From Terasakiella brassicae (GTDB lineage Bacteria; Pseudomonadota; Alphaproteobacteria; Rhodospirillales; Terasakiellaceae), in contig NZ_BMHV01000024.1 in NCBI RefSeq assembly GCF_014641495.1, positions 1-50,709 of the forward strand: a stretch of 50,709 nt of DNA. Direction: 5' to 3'. The notes under the pieces are model-generated. The model saw only the letters and a list, made by a program, of their open reading frames with translations. It did no database searches and was not told where the DNA came from. Each line of letters begins with the position of its first letter. The stretch's first letter is position 1. The translations under genes were made by a program, and so were the position numbers. Below are positions 1 through 7,020 of this stretch, one piece after another.

Positions 1-187
1 TGACCCAATCTCGGACAATTTGAACTGTCACTCCGCCAAGACCGGCGGCATCTTTACGAGAACAACCATCGTAAATGGCCGCCAAACACAATAACCGGCG
101 GGTTTGATCTGCATTTTTACTTTGTTTAGCACATTGGCGTAAATCATCTGCATTAAAGTCAGGTCGTAAGGGAATTGGGGCACTCAT
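1..187 (-). CDS. IS630-family transposase, N-terminal part (runs off the window)
   Basis: The minus strand is open from an ATG at 187 to the window edge (62 codons). The product begins MSAPIPLRPDFNADDLRQCA and continues through a region rich in small residues (CLAAIYDGCSRKDAAGLG) that looks like the first helix-turn-helix of IS630/Tc1-type transposases. A good ribosome binding site (AGGAG, six bases before the ATG) supports this start. The catalytic DDE part lies outside the window, so I cannot say if the gene is intact. The IS end must fall between 188 and the cytochrome stop at 274, but no clear terminal repeat can be placed there. A C-terminal IS630-like tail also occurs near 48.2 kb, so this family has been active in the genome. 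Confidence 0.6.
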   Translation of the reverse strand, partial: MSAPIPLRPDFNADDLRQCAKQSKNADQTRRLLCLAAIYDGCSRKDAAGLGGVTVQIVRDWV

Positions 188-273
188 AGAAAACTCCTGT
201 TCGTTTCCTATGTTGAATCATATTTTAAAGCTTTTGGGAATCCCCCAAGAGTCAAGACAGCTACATTTTGGTA

Positions 274-975
274 TTATTTTACTGGTAGAGTTTGCAGATA
301 AGACAAAACATCTGCTGACACCTGATGATCCAAAGCTCTCAGTGCTGGCATACGCTCCGCAGGTTGTCCATTCAGGATTTTATGCAAAATTTCCCAAGGA
401 TTATCATTAGCCAACATTCCAAGAAGCGGCATTTCTTTAGGCTGGCTACCGTCTTTTCCGTGGCAGTTCACACACATGGTATTGTAATAGGTTGAACCTT
501 GTGCCGCATCACCCTTTGCTTTTTTAGTGCTGCGCTCAATCAACATATCCATGTCGACTTGCCCTTTGGATACAAACAAAGCCAAATCCAGAATATCTTG
601 TTCAGACATTTTGCCTTCATAGGCGTGTGTTTGATCTTTGATAATGGCGGCAATTTCTTGGGGGGCGACACCTTCCATTTGACGCAAGCCCTTAATCCCC
701 GTTTTGTAAGAGCCGCTTGCATAGGCACCATCTTTACCCATCATATCCCAACCATGACAAGCCTTACATCGCTGAGTTGCATCCCCCTTCTTTTTAGTGT
801 TCGATACTGGCCATGCCGGATGCGTGTCTGTTGGCTTTTCTGCGTTAATGACTTTGTACCATTTATCATAAAGCAATCCACCCCTAACAATGGAAGATAT
901 TTCGTCATTTGCAAATGCAACCATTGAGCTTCCTACAATACAAATGCCCAATCCGAGTCCCAGAATTTTTTTCAT
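274..975 (-). CDS. Periplasmic diheme cytochrome c
   Basis: 233 residues. A signal peptide (MKKILGLGLGICIVGSSMVAFA) sends the protein to the periplasm. Two c-type haem sites are visible, CKACH (Cys70, Cys73, His74) and CVNCH (Cys168, Cys171, His172), each in its own domain of about 100 residues. Met123 (EGKM) and Met209 (AERMP) are plausible sixth ligands. The twin-domain layout resembles cytochrome c4/c-553-type electron carriers that shuttle electrons to terminal oxidases or reductases, but the real partner cannot be told from sequence. It stands alone: an IS630 fragment lies just downstream and an AT-rich region with gene debris upstream. No oxidase or dehydrogenase gene is nearby, so it may be the remaining piece of a larger locus broken by insertions. 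Confidence 0.85.
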   Translation of the reverse strand: MKKILGLGLGICIVGSSMVAFANDEISSIVRGGLLYDKWYKVINAEKPTDTHPAWPVSNTKKKGDATQRCKACHGWDMMGKDGAYASGSYKTGIKGLRQMEGVAPQEIAAIIKDQTHAYEGKMSEQDILDLALFVSKGQVDMDMLIERSTKKAKGDAAQGSTYYNTMCVNCHGKDGSQPKEMPLLGMLANDNPWEILHKILNGQPAERMPALRALDHQVSADVLSYLQTLPVK

Positions 976-1121
976 ATGCCCATCTCCTGTTAATTACAAT
1001 ATTATGACAGAGAACAATATACCCTTACTATTATTATGGCTAATAAAACATTTATACATTTTTACCTTTTTACCTTGTTATTTTTAAACCAGCTGTGAAA
1101 TGAAACCGGAATAACGAGCGA

Positions 1122-1244
1122 TTACCCAGCTTGAAAACCCTGCCCCATTCTGTCGGGCTGGTGCGCAAAGGAAAACATTTCGGCGACGATATCGCCGATT
1201 GCCTGCGCCGCTTCCAGATCACTTAATTCTGACAGCAGTTGCAT
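1122..1244 (-). pseudogene. Possible 3' remnant of a broken gene (40 codons)
   Basis: A short minus-strand frame (ATG at 1244, stop TAA at 1124-1122) reads MQLLSELSDLEAAQAIGDI, then ends ...RMGQGFQAG. It has normal protein-like composition, and the frame stays open for several codons upstream of the ATG without a ribosome binding site. That suits the tail of a truncated gene better than an independent small gene. I do not recognise the family. Confidence 0.25.
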
Positions 1245-1254
1245 GAGATAGACT

Positions 1255-1292
1255 AAAAACGGCGGACACACACCAAAAGGTCCGCCGTTTTT
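1255..1292 (+). terminator. Rho-independent terminator hairpin
   Basis: A perfect 13-base inverted repeat (AAAAACGGCGGAC at 1255-1267, complement at 1280-1292) with a 12-base loop runs into a T-run on the plus strand. No intact plus-strand gene ends here, so it is probably left over from a lost gene. It would insulate the downstream restriction-modification operon from read-through. Confidence 0.75.
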
Positions 1293-1615
1293 TTATCCAT
1301 AAAGAGCAGTTCCTGATGACCTCAGAAACATTCAACCATTCGGTAACCATTGTCTAATAGCGGCAAAAACGTAATTTAATTTCGCAACTTACCCTGGAAT
1401 TGGCCCAGAATTGCTGAATGGTGAATGTAAAATTGATAGAACAAAGATAGAACCTCTGTTATTATGTTAATAATTGTAGTCGATTGTGGATTATCGTAGT
1501 AAATGACTGATCGTTAGTGTTTCTACGAATTGAGTATGAACAAAACTCTGTAATCTGTTACATTTAATCGAATTAAAGAAAATATTCTAAATTAGTTGCA
1601 TATGGGGTCGAAGCA
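1293..1615 (+). other. AT-rich upstream region of the restriction-modification operon
   Basis: About 320 bases with no convincing gene. They are strongly A+T rich and presumably hold the operon promoter. The methyltransferase start at 1616 is preceded by GGGG eight bases upstream. I see no upstream controller (C-protein) gene and no clear operator repeat. Confidence 0.4.
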
Positions 1616-2725
1616 ATGACATCTGAGGGAAGCAAAAAGTTAAAAGTTGTCAGTATGTTTTCAGGTTGTGGTGGCATGGATTTGGGCTTTAAACAAGCTG
1701 GTTACGATATTGTCTGGGCAAACGATCTGGATGAGGATGCATGTGAAACCTATAGCCATAATATTGGTAAGATAATCCCCGGTGATGTTACAAAATTAGA
1801 GATCCCCAATGTAAAAAACCTTGATGTTCTGGTTGCTGGCTTTCCGTGCCAGCCGTTTTCTAATGCTGGTTCCCGCAAAGGTACAAATGACCCTAGAGGG
1901 GTTTTGTATCAACAGACATTTAAGTTTATTGAAAATCTAGACCCAAAGGTCGTGGTTTTCGAAAACGTGAGAGGCCTTTTGAGTACAAAAACTCAAAACG
2001 GTAAGCTCATAGACGAGATCGTTGATACACTTACCAATAAATACGGATACCATGTTGCATACCGGTTGCTGAATTTTAGCCATTTTGGGGTACCTCAGAA
2101 CCGTATACGGTTAATTATCATTGCGGTTAAAAACAAAAATTATATTGATCATATTTTCCCAGAAGTAACGGAAGATAAAGACCTGTCTATTCAAGCGACC
2201 CTTAAAGGCGTTAGTAAAAAAATGCTAAATCAGAATGAACTGATGCGTTTGAACCCACAGGCAATTTATTATGGTTCTATGATTCCAGAGGGTGGGTCAT
2301 GGAAAGATTTGGAATATGATGTTCTGCCTGATCGGTGGAAGAAAATTCGTGACAATATGGCGAAATATCATTACCCAAATTTCTTCCGACGATATGCGCG
2401 TAGTGAAATACAAGGTACAATTACTGCAGCGTTCAAGCCCGAAAATGCTGGGGTGTGGCACCCAACAGAAGACCGGATTTACTCCGTTCGAGAAATTGCA
2501 AGATTTCAGACTTTTCCGGATCAATTTGAATTTTTAGGGCGCAGTATTAAATCCAAATATCAGCAAATTGGTAATGCTGTACCGCCTCATATGGCAAAAC
2601 AAATAGCTGAACAACTTAAACACTATCTATTTAAAACACAAATTAGTACACTGACTCGACGAAAGGTTGAAAGCACTGAATTGAATGTAAATCAGCCGAT
2701 TCATAAACAGAAAATTTTTATATAA
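1616..2725 (+). CDS. DNA (cytosine-5-)-methyltransferase
   Basis: 369 residues with the ordered motifs of C5-cytosine DNA methyltransferases. Motif I is FSGCGGMDLGF near residue 15 (SAM binding). Motif IV is GFPCQPFS with the catalytic Cys78. Motif VI is ENV at 116-118, motif VIII is QNRIRLI, and motif X is QIGNAVPP. The variable stretch between VIII and X (about 190-290) should be the target recognition domain, so the recognised site cannot be read from sequence. The enzyme transfers a methyl group from SAM to C5 of cosine bases (cytosine) in its site. The gene is first in a co-directional set with McrB-like and McrC-like genes (18 bases to the next start). Its expected role is to protect host DNA from the partner nuclease. 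Composition is AT-rich compared with core genes of the window, which suggests transfer. Confidence 0.95.
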   Translation: MTSEGSKKLKVVSMFSGCGGMDLGFKQAGYDIVWANDLDEDACETYSHNIGKIIPGDVTKLEIPNVKNLDVLVAGFPCQPFSNAGSRKGTNDPRGVLYQQTFKFIENLDPKVVVFENVRGLLSTKTQNGKLIDEIVDTLTNKYGYHVAYRLLNFSHFGVPQNRIRLIIIAVKNKNYIDHIFPEVTEDKDLSIQATLKGVSKKMLNQNELMRLNPQAIYYGSMIPEGGSWKDLEYDVLPDRWKKIRDNMAKYHYPNFFRRYARSEIQGTITAAFKPENAGVWHPTEDRIYSVREIARFQTFPDQFEFLGRSIKSKYQQIGNAVPPHMAKQIAEQLKHYLFKTQISTLTRRKVESTELNVNQPIHKQKIFI

Positions 2726-2743
2726 AACGGCATAAATAATCTT

Positions 2744-4312
2744 ATGTATTTATCTAGTAATTTAATTAAGTATGCCTTTTCCGGTTTGGGAAAGATTGAC
2801 CCATCAACAGGTAAGTCACGGCAGGAAAAAATTAGCGCTCTGAGGCATTTACTTGCTACGAGCGAGTTGTTAAAGCAAGAAAGTACAGATCAGCTTGATC
2901 TATCAGTCGGAGGACAGGGCGCCGAACTGAGAAAGAGATTTATTGAATGCGTTGGTAAGGTTGTATCAATAAATGAAAGCGGCCATTACACAAATGATTT
3001 CAATGCAGATTTTCAAGCTGGCTATGACTATAAAGTTGGTAGTAATTTCTTCACAACAAGACTGGCTCAAAGTCGCAACCAAGATATTTTCTATCCCGGC
3101 AGATATGGGCATTTATTGTATTTGCAGCAAGAAAAAGTTTCTGTTTATGATGGTTTTAAAGAAAGTCTGGAGAAATATGGGATTGGCGCAATTCGGACTG
3201 AATTATGTGTATGGCTTGTCCGTAATGAGTATCTGGATATTGATGAAACGCCAGATTTACCTCTCAGGCTTGAAAGCCTTATCAGAAATGTTATTGAGCA
3301 CCGCTATAGTGATGATATTGCTCAGGCGATATTGCCTGAGGTAGGAGTTATTGAGGCGTTTCTCAATGATTTTTCAGAGGATTTGATAGCCGAAGAAAAA
3401 CCAGATTTTTCTGATTTAATGAATGTCGATGAGAAGCAAAAAGAAGTAAATTTCGACCCTCGCATTCTAATTGATGATTTACCTGATGAAGACTCTGTAT
3501 TTATCACTGTGCAGAATTTACTTAGCCGAGGGTCTAAAGGGATATTGTTTTCTGGTCCCCCGGGCACGAGTAAGACTTGGTATGCGTTAAAAATTGCTAT
3601 CAAAATTGTTGAAGGTGATGAAAGCAGGATTGAGCGGGTTCAGTTCCATCCAGCCTATTCTTATGAGGATTTTATTGAAGGACTTGTGTCTAACGACACC
3701 AACGTCACAGGTGGCGGAGCACTTTTTAAACCCAAGGACAAAGTATTTTTAAACCTGTGTACTAAAGCTAGAAAAGATAAAGATAATCTGTACATTTTAG
3801 TTATCGATGAATTCAGTCGAGGCGATCCTAGTCGAATTTTTGGTGAGCTGTTGACCTATATCGAACCAGATTATCGTGAATTGGAATTTCGACTTCCCTA
3901 TTCCGAACAGATGATATCTATTCCGCAGAATATAGTTATTCTTGCAACAATGAACCCTTATGATAAATCAGTTGCAGACCTTGATGCTGCAATGGAGAGA
4001 CGTTTTCATGTAATTGAACTGGCACCGAAAGTTCCATTATTGACAGACCTGTTACAGACAGCAGGGCTTGCGAATGAGTATATTGAAAAGGTTGTAAAAT
4101 TTTTTAATGTAGCAAACCGCTTGTCTCCCCATGGCTTTGGTCATACTTATTTTAAGAGTATGAGCGAGGAAGAAGATTTCATTTTATTGTGGAATCACAA
4201 ATTGAAATTCTTATTTGAGAAAATGTTTCGTTTTCAAGGGGATGCATTTACCGAAGTCAAAGATGCATACTTAAGTATTCTCAGTGAAGATGCTAAAGAA
4301 CAGATTATATGA
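2744..4312 (+). CDS. McrB-like AAA+ NTPase of a restriction system (LlaJI.R1-like)
   Basis: 522 residues. The first roughly 240 residues show no family I recognise and may carry DNA recognition. From about 255 a McrB-type AAA+ module is clear: Walker A GPPGTSKT (271-278), the McrB-typical FHPAYSYEDFIEG (301-313), Walker B ILVIDEFSRGD (351-361), MNPYDKS (403-409) in the place of the McrB MNTADRS signature, and the ERRF arginine region (418-421). McrB proteins form nucleotide-driven rings that translocate DNA and activate the McrC nuclease. The stop overlaps the next start (ATGA), so the two proteins are translationally coupled. The upstream methyltransferase makes a type II LlaJI/BsuMI-like arrangement more likely than a lone type IV system. 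This is inference from gene order. Confidence 0.88.
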   Translation: MYLSSNLIKYAFSGLGKIDPSTGKSRQEKISALRHLLATSELLKQESTDQLDLSVGGQGAELRKRFIECVGKVVSINESGHYTNDFNADFQAGYDYKVGSNFFTTRLAQSRNQDIFYPGRYGHLLYLQQEKVSVYDGFKESLEKYGIGAIRTELCVWLVRNEYLDIDETPDLPLRLESLIRNVIEHRYSDDIAQAILPEVGVIEAFLNDFSEDLIAEEKPDFSDLMNVDEKQKEVNFDPRILIDDLPDEDSVFITVQNLLSRGSKGILFSGPPGTSKTWYALKIAIKIVEGDESRIERVQFHPAYSYEDFIEGLVSNDTNVTGGGALFKPKDKVFLNLCTKARKDKDNLYILVIDEFSRGDPSRIFGELLTYIEPDYRELEFRLPYSEQMISIPQNIVILATMNPYDKSVADLDAAMERRFHVIELAPKVPLLTDLLQTAGLANEYIEKVVKFFNVANRLSPHGFGHTYFKSMSEEEDFILLWNHKLKFLFEKMFRFQGDAFTEVKDAYLSILSEDAKEQII

Positions 4313-5601
4313 GAATAAAACAGGCAGAAGAACGTAGCGAGATTAACTTACCCGTTTCTGAGGTTGTTAAAGAAGGTGGCAAATTCAACATCCTGCCTGA
4401 TGTTAAAAAATATTTCAGTATTGACTATAAACCACGTAAAGACAGTCTTACTCTGGTTGCTGGCGGGTTTATTGGTTTAATTCCAATCAATACTGATTTA
4501 GCTATTGAGATAAAGCCGAAGTTTTCAATATCCAACCTGACCAGAATTGTTAGCATTGCAGAAGATAACTTTAACACCTTAAGTTTTTTTTCGAGAAAAT
4601 ATGCTGAACAGGCAAATTATAGCCCAGTAATTTTCGATTTTCTTGCAGAGTGCTTGGTAAATGAACTTAAGACGCTTGAAGTCGAGGGGATTTTTAAAAA
4701 TTATCAGAGGATGTCTGACAATACCTCTAATGTAAAAGGTCGGATAAACCTAAATTCTTCAATAAAGAACTTCTGGTCCCATGGGCATTTTAATAAAGCC
4801 TCGATCGATTTCTTTGAGTTTACACCAAACAACCCTTTCAACCGATTAATAAAGTTCACACTGCATTACTGCCTGAATGAGCTGAGTTCTGTTGATCCTC
4901 AGGATACTTTTCTTAAAAGAAACCTAATCCATGCATATTCGTTGTTTGACAATATCCCATTGGTAGAGCCTGAAAGCGATTTAGAACTTGCACTTGAAGC
5001 CATAAAGAATGGTAAAGTTCCAGTCCTTAGGGAATATTACGTTAATATTTGTGAAATTTGTCGGCTTATCATCAACCGTATTGGCGTTAATTTTGACGAA
5101 TTGAAAGGGGATTTGACCCTAAATTCATTCACTTTGGATATGTCGGTTATTTTTGAAAAATACCTTCTAAATTCAATTAGAAATAACCGAAATTTATTGA
5201 ATGAAGATGTTTCCATATTGGATGGTAATAACGAAGGACGAAAGAAATTTTTCAATCCGCCAAGCCACGGAAAAGGTGATGCAAAGCCGGATATAATTCT
5301 AAAAACAGGGGATAAATATTCATTAATTGCAGATGCAAAATACAAACTGTCAACGAAAGAGGCTGACCGATATCAGGTGATATCCCATGCATTAAGTTAT
5401 AATGCAAAATTGGCAGTATTAATATTGCCTAAAAAGACCTCATACAATGGTGATAGCCTCGTTAAGTTAGGGGCGGTTGGCAGTGAATACCAAGTCACCC
5501 TGTACGAATATTACTTTGATCTAGCAAGCGCAAGCCTAGAACAGATGGAAAAAGAACTAACTGCGACACTACAATACTTGATCGATAGTTCTAGCGCTTA
5601 G
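4309..5601 (+). CDS. McrC-like PD-(D/E)xK restriction nuclease subunit (LlaJI.R2-like)
   Basis: 430 residues. The N-terminal half has the McrC look: a beta-rich start with LVAGGFIGLIPI, then IEIKPKF, and LTRIVSIAEDNF. The C-terminal half holds a PD-(D/E)xK nuclease core: D328 in KPDIIL, then D342-A-K344 in IADAKYKLS. In McrBC complexes this subunit docks on the McrB ring and cuts DNA. The start overlaps the McrB-like stop by four bases, which supports fixed stoichiometry by coupling. The operon ends here. Within about 95 bases downstream lies an IS5-family insertion, so the 3' border of the defence cassette has been rearranged, but the coding frame itself is intact. Confidence 0.88.
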   Translation: MRIKQAEERSEINLPVSEVVKEGGKFNILPDVKKYFSIDYKPRKDSLTLVAGGFIGLIPINTDLAIEIKPKFSISNLTRIVSIAEDNFNTLSFFSRKYAEQANYSPVIFDFLAECLVNELKTLEVEGIFKNYQRMSDNTSNVKGRINLNSSIKNFWSHGHFNKASIDFFEFTPNNPFNRLIKFTLHYCLNELSSVDPQDTFLKRNLIHAYSLFDNIPLVEPESDLELALEAIKNGKVPVLREYYVNICEICRLIINRIGVNFDELKGDLTLNSFTLDMSVIFEKYLLNSIRNNRNLLNEDVSILDGNNEGRKKFFNPPSHGKGDAKPDIILKTGDKYSLIADAKYKLSTKEADRYQVISHALSYNAKLAVLILPKKTSYNGDSLVKLGAVGSEYQVTLYEYYFDLASASLEQMEKELTATLQYLIDSSSA

Positions 5602-5694
5602 AGCCCGTTTAAAAAGTAGATGAGTGATATCAACCGGTTATGATTCAACCGTCTTCAGATTTCGAGATCAGCCACCTAATTAAATTGTGCACTA
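5602..5694. other. Short rearranged spacer, possible IS end debris
   Basis: Right after the McrC-like stop the sequence starts GAGCCCGTTTAAAAAG, which resembles the outer end of some IS5-family elements. No matching inverted end is visible nearby. The last two bases (TA) are the left copy of the IS5 target duplication. Confidence 0.2.
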
Positions 5695-5711
5695 GGGCCT
5701 GTTGACAATTA
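5695..5711 (+). repeat. Left terminal inverted repeat of the IS5-family element
   Basis: Reads GGGCCTGTTGACAATTA and is the exact reverse complement of 6522-6538. Confidence 0.9.
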
Positions 5712-5766
5712 AGGGATTCCCAAACGTTCCAATTTATGATTCAAGAGTCCTTTTGGGATTTTTAGA

Positions 5767-6141
5767 ATGAATACGGATCGTTTTGTCATTAGTGACCATA
5801 TTTGGGAACAGATTGAACCTGTTCTCTCTGGAAAATCAAGTGACTGTGGCGTTACAGGCAAAGACAATCGCCTGTTTTTAGAAGCTGTGCTCTGGCGTGT
5901 TCGCACAGGAACGCCTTGGCGTGATCTGCCTGATGATTTTGGCAACTGGAACAGCGTGTTCAAACGATTTCGCCGTTGGGCAGAACGTGGAATATTTGAT
6001 CGAATTTTCGATAGACTCTCCTCCGATCAAGACTTTGAATATGTCATGGTTGACGGCACAATCGTTAGCGTTCATCAGAAGGCCAGCGGGGCAAAAGGGG
6101 GACTCAAAATCAGGCCATTGGGCGTTGAAAAGGCGGATTGA
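5767..6141 (+). CDS. IS5-family transposase, orfA
   Basis: 124 residues: the N-terminal DUF4096-type DNA-binding region (VISDHIWEQIEPVLSG, LWRVRTGTPWRDLP, FGNWNSVFKRFRRW) followed by the first part of the DDE catalytic domain (VMVDGTIVSVHQ, where the Asp is the first catalytic acid). The last residues after GAKGG (LKIRPLGVEKAD) are the usual zero-frame tail seen when the ribosome does not shift. The run AAAAGGGGG at 6093-6101 is the likely -1 slippage site feeding orfB. The start at 5767 lies 72 bases inside the left repeat. Confidence 0.8.
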   Translation: MNTDRFVISDHIWEQIEPVLSGKSSDCGVTGKDNRLFLEAVLWRVRTGTPWRDLPDDFGNWNSVFKRFRRWAERGIFDRIFDRLSSDQDFEYVMVDGTIVSVHQKASGAKGGLKIRPLGVEKAD

Positions 6142-6524
6142 CCACTAAAATATTGGCGTTGGTCGATGCCTTGGGCGACTTGGTCAGTTTTATTCTGCTC
6201 CCCGGTCAACGCCACGATATCGTGGGCGTTCCCCCTTTGATCGAAGGGCTGGAGTTTGAAGCATTTCTGGCCGACAAAGCCTTTGACGCTGATTGGTTGC
6301 GAGAAGAACTTGATAAACGTGGAGCAAGCGTTGTCATTCCTCCCAAGGTAAATAGAAAAACTAAAATTTCTTTTGACAAAGAAACCTATAAGTGGCGGCA
6401 TCTCGTCGAAAATTTCTTTGCAAAGATTAAGGAATTCAGAGGGATAGCCACCCGCTATGACAAAACCGATGAAAGCTATAAAGCCAATTGGTTTCTGGCT
6501 GCCGCCATCATTGCGGGGAGATAA
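6138..6524 (+). CDS. IS5-family transposase, orfB (catalytic C-terminal part)
   Basis: About 128 residues carrying the rest of the DDE domain: TTKILALVDALGDLV, PGQRHD, LADKAFDADWL (second Asp) and the YKWRHLVENFFAKIKEFRGIATRYDK stretch containing the third acid. The frame opens only after the TGA at 6126-6128 and has no proper start (TTG at 6138, no ribosome binding site), so it depends on a -1 frameshift from orfA. The nonsense codon upstream probably blocks this in the present copy. Its stop codon TAA (6522-6524) overlaps the right inverted repeat. Confidence 0.7.
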   Translation: MTTKILALVDALGDLVSFILLPGQRHDIVGVPPLIEGLEFEAFLADKAFDADWLREELDKRGASVVIPPKVNRKTKISFDKETYKWRHLVENFFAKIKEFRGIATRYDKTDESYKANWFLAAAIIAGR

Positions 6525-6538
6525 TTGTCAACAGGCCC
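6522..6538 (-). repeat. Right terminal inverted repeat of the IS5-family element
   Basis: Exact 17-base reverse complement of 5695-5711, followed by TA at 6539-6540. Confidence 0.9.
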
Positions 6539-6563
6539 TAAAGAAAGATAATCTCCCCAGAAA

Positions 6564-6665
6564 TTAGCAGGTACATTTTGGTATCAGACCATCAAGCAAA
6601 TCAGCCTGAACGTCTAACAAATAACCGGCGCCGCTTGGGTTCGGGTACACGTTGTACTTTGCCAT
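6564..6665 (-). pseudogene. ccdB: ccdB toxin gene, truncated after 27 codons
   Basis: The minus strand starts with ATG at 6665 overlapping the ccdA stop (TGATG), exactly as in ccdAB operons. The product MAKYNVYPNPSGAGYLLDVQ...LLDGL matches the start of CcdB, the gyrase-poisoning toxin of about 100 residues. After Leu27 the frame passes into unrelated sequence (IPKCTC, stop at 6566-6564), so roughly three quarters of the toxin is gone, including the C-terminal end that contacts gyrase. The junction is at about 6584. The 45 bases between it and the IS5 element (6539-6584) are debris I cannot assign. The toxin should be non-functional. Confidence 0.85.
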
Positions 6666-6901
6666 CAGAACTGTCGGTACTTTTCAAGAGGAAGCCCTTG
6701 TGTCTCAGCCCAATCATTGGAGCTTTCAAGGGCCGCCGCATTTTCAGCTTTCCAACACTCGCTTTTCGCACGGGCAACAGCCTGACGCAAACCCGCCTCG
6801 GCCGCATTTGATAAATTGATTTTCAGCGCCTTTGCTTCCGCCAATAACGATTTATCCAGTGATAAATTCGTCGGTTTTTTAAGTGTCTGTGTTCCGGGCA
6901 T
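6665..6901 (-). CDS. ccdA: CcdA-family antitoxin (partner toxin truncated)
   Basis: 78 residues from the ATG at 6901, which has GGAGG five bases upstream; an ATG five codons earlier lacks such a site. The sequence (KKPTNLSLDKSLLAEAKALKINLSNAAEAGL, then SNDWAETQGLPLEKYRQF) is a full-length CcdA: an N-terminal ribbon-helix-helix DNA-binding half that autoregulates the operon and a C-terminal tail that wraps CcdB. The last three residues RQF are close to those of chromosomal CcdA proteins. It is followed by the truncated ccdB with overlapping codons. Alone, the antitoxin could still act as a repressor or protect against other CcdB toxins. Its persistence may simply be recent loss of the toxin. 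Confidence 0.85.
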   Translation of the reverse strand: MPGTQTLKKPTNLSLDKSLLAEAKALKINLSNAAEAGLRQAVARAKSECWKAENAAALESSNDWAETQGLPLEKYRQF

Positions 6902-7020
6902 CTGATCCTCCAACATCTAGAATGAGCATACATCATGCGCATAATTCTGTAAATAAGTTGAAGAGTTCGAAAGGACTCTTAATATATGTCTTTCAAATCA
7001 GTCTCGATCCTGAATTTATT

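Larger units (their letters stand above)
5695..6538 (+). mobile_element. IS5-family insertion sequence (IS427-like group), probably degraded
   Basis: The 844-base element is bounded by perfect 17-base inverted repeats and flanked by TA on both sides (5693-5694 and 6539-6540), a target duplication typical of this group. Two overlapping frames encode the transposase, with orfB in the -1 frame relative to orfA. In the orfB frame a TGA at 6126-6128 sits where relatives encode Ser (AIGR-stop-KGG). A product made by slipping at the usual A/G run near 6093-6101 would therefore end early. A slip in the short remaining overlap (6129-6141) is still possible. Confidence 0.85.

Noticed and set aside
2744-5601. 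Interpretation as a stand-alone type IV McrBC system
   Set aside because: The tightly linked C5 methyltransferase in the same direction fits a methyl-protected LlaJI-like system better, though this remains untested.
262-6584. 13-base match TACATTTTGGTAT near 262-275 and 6572-6584, possible common IS end
   Set aside because: Matches of this length are expected by chance in 50 kb, and flanking sequence does not extend the similarity.
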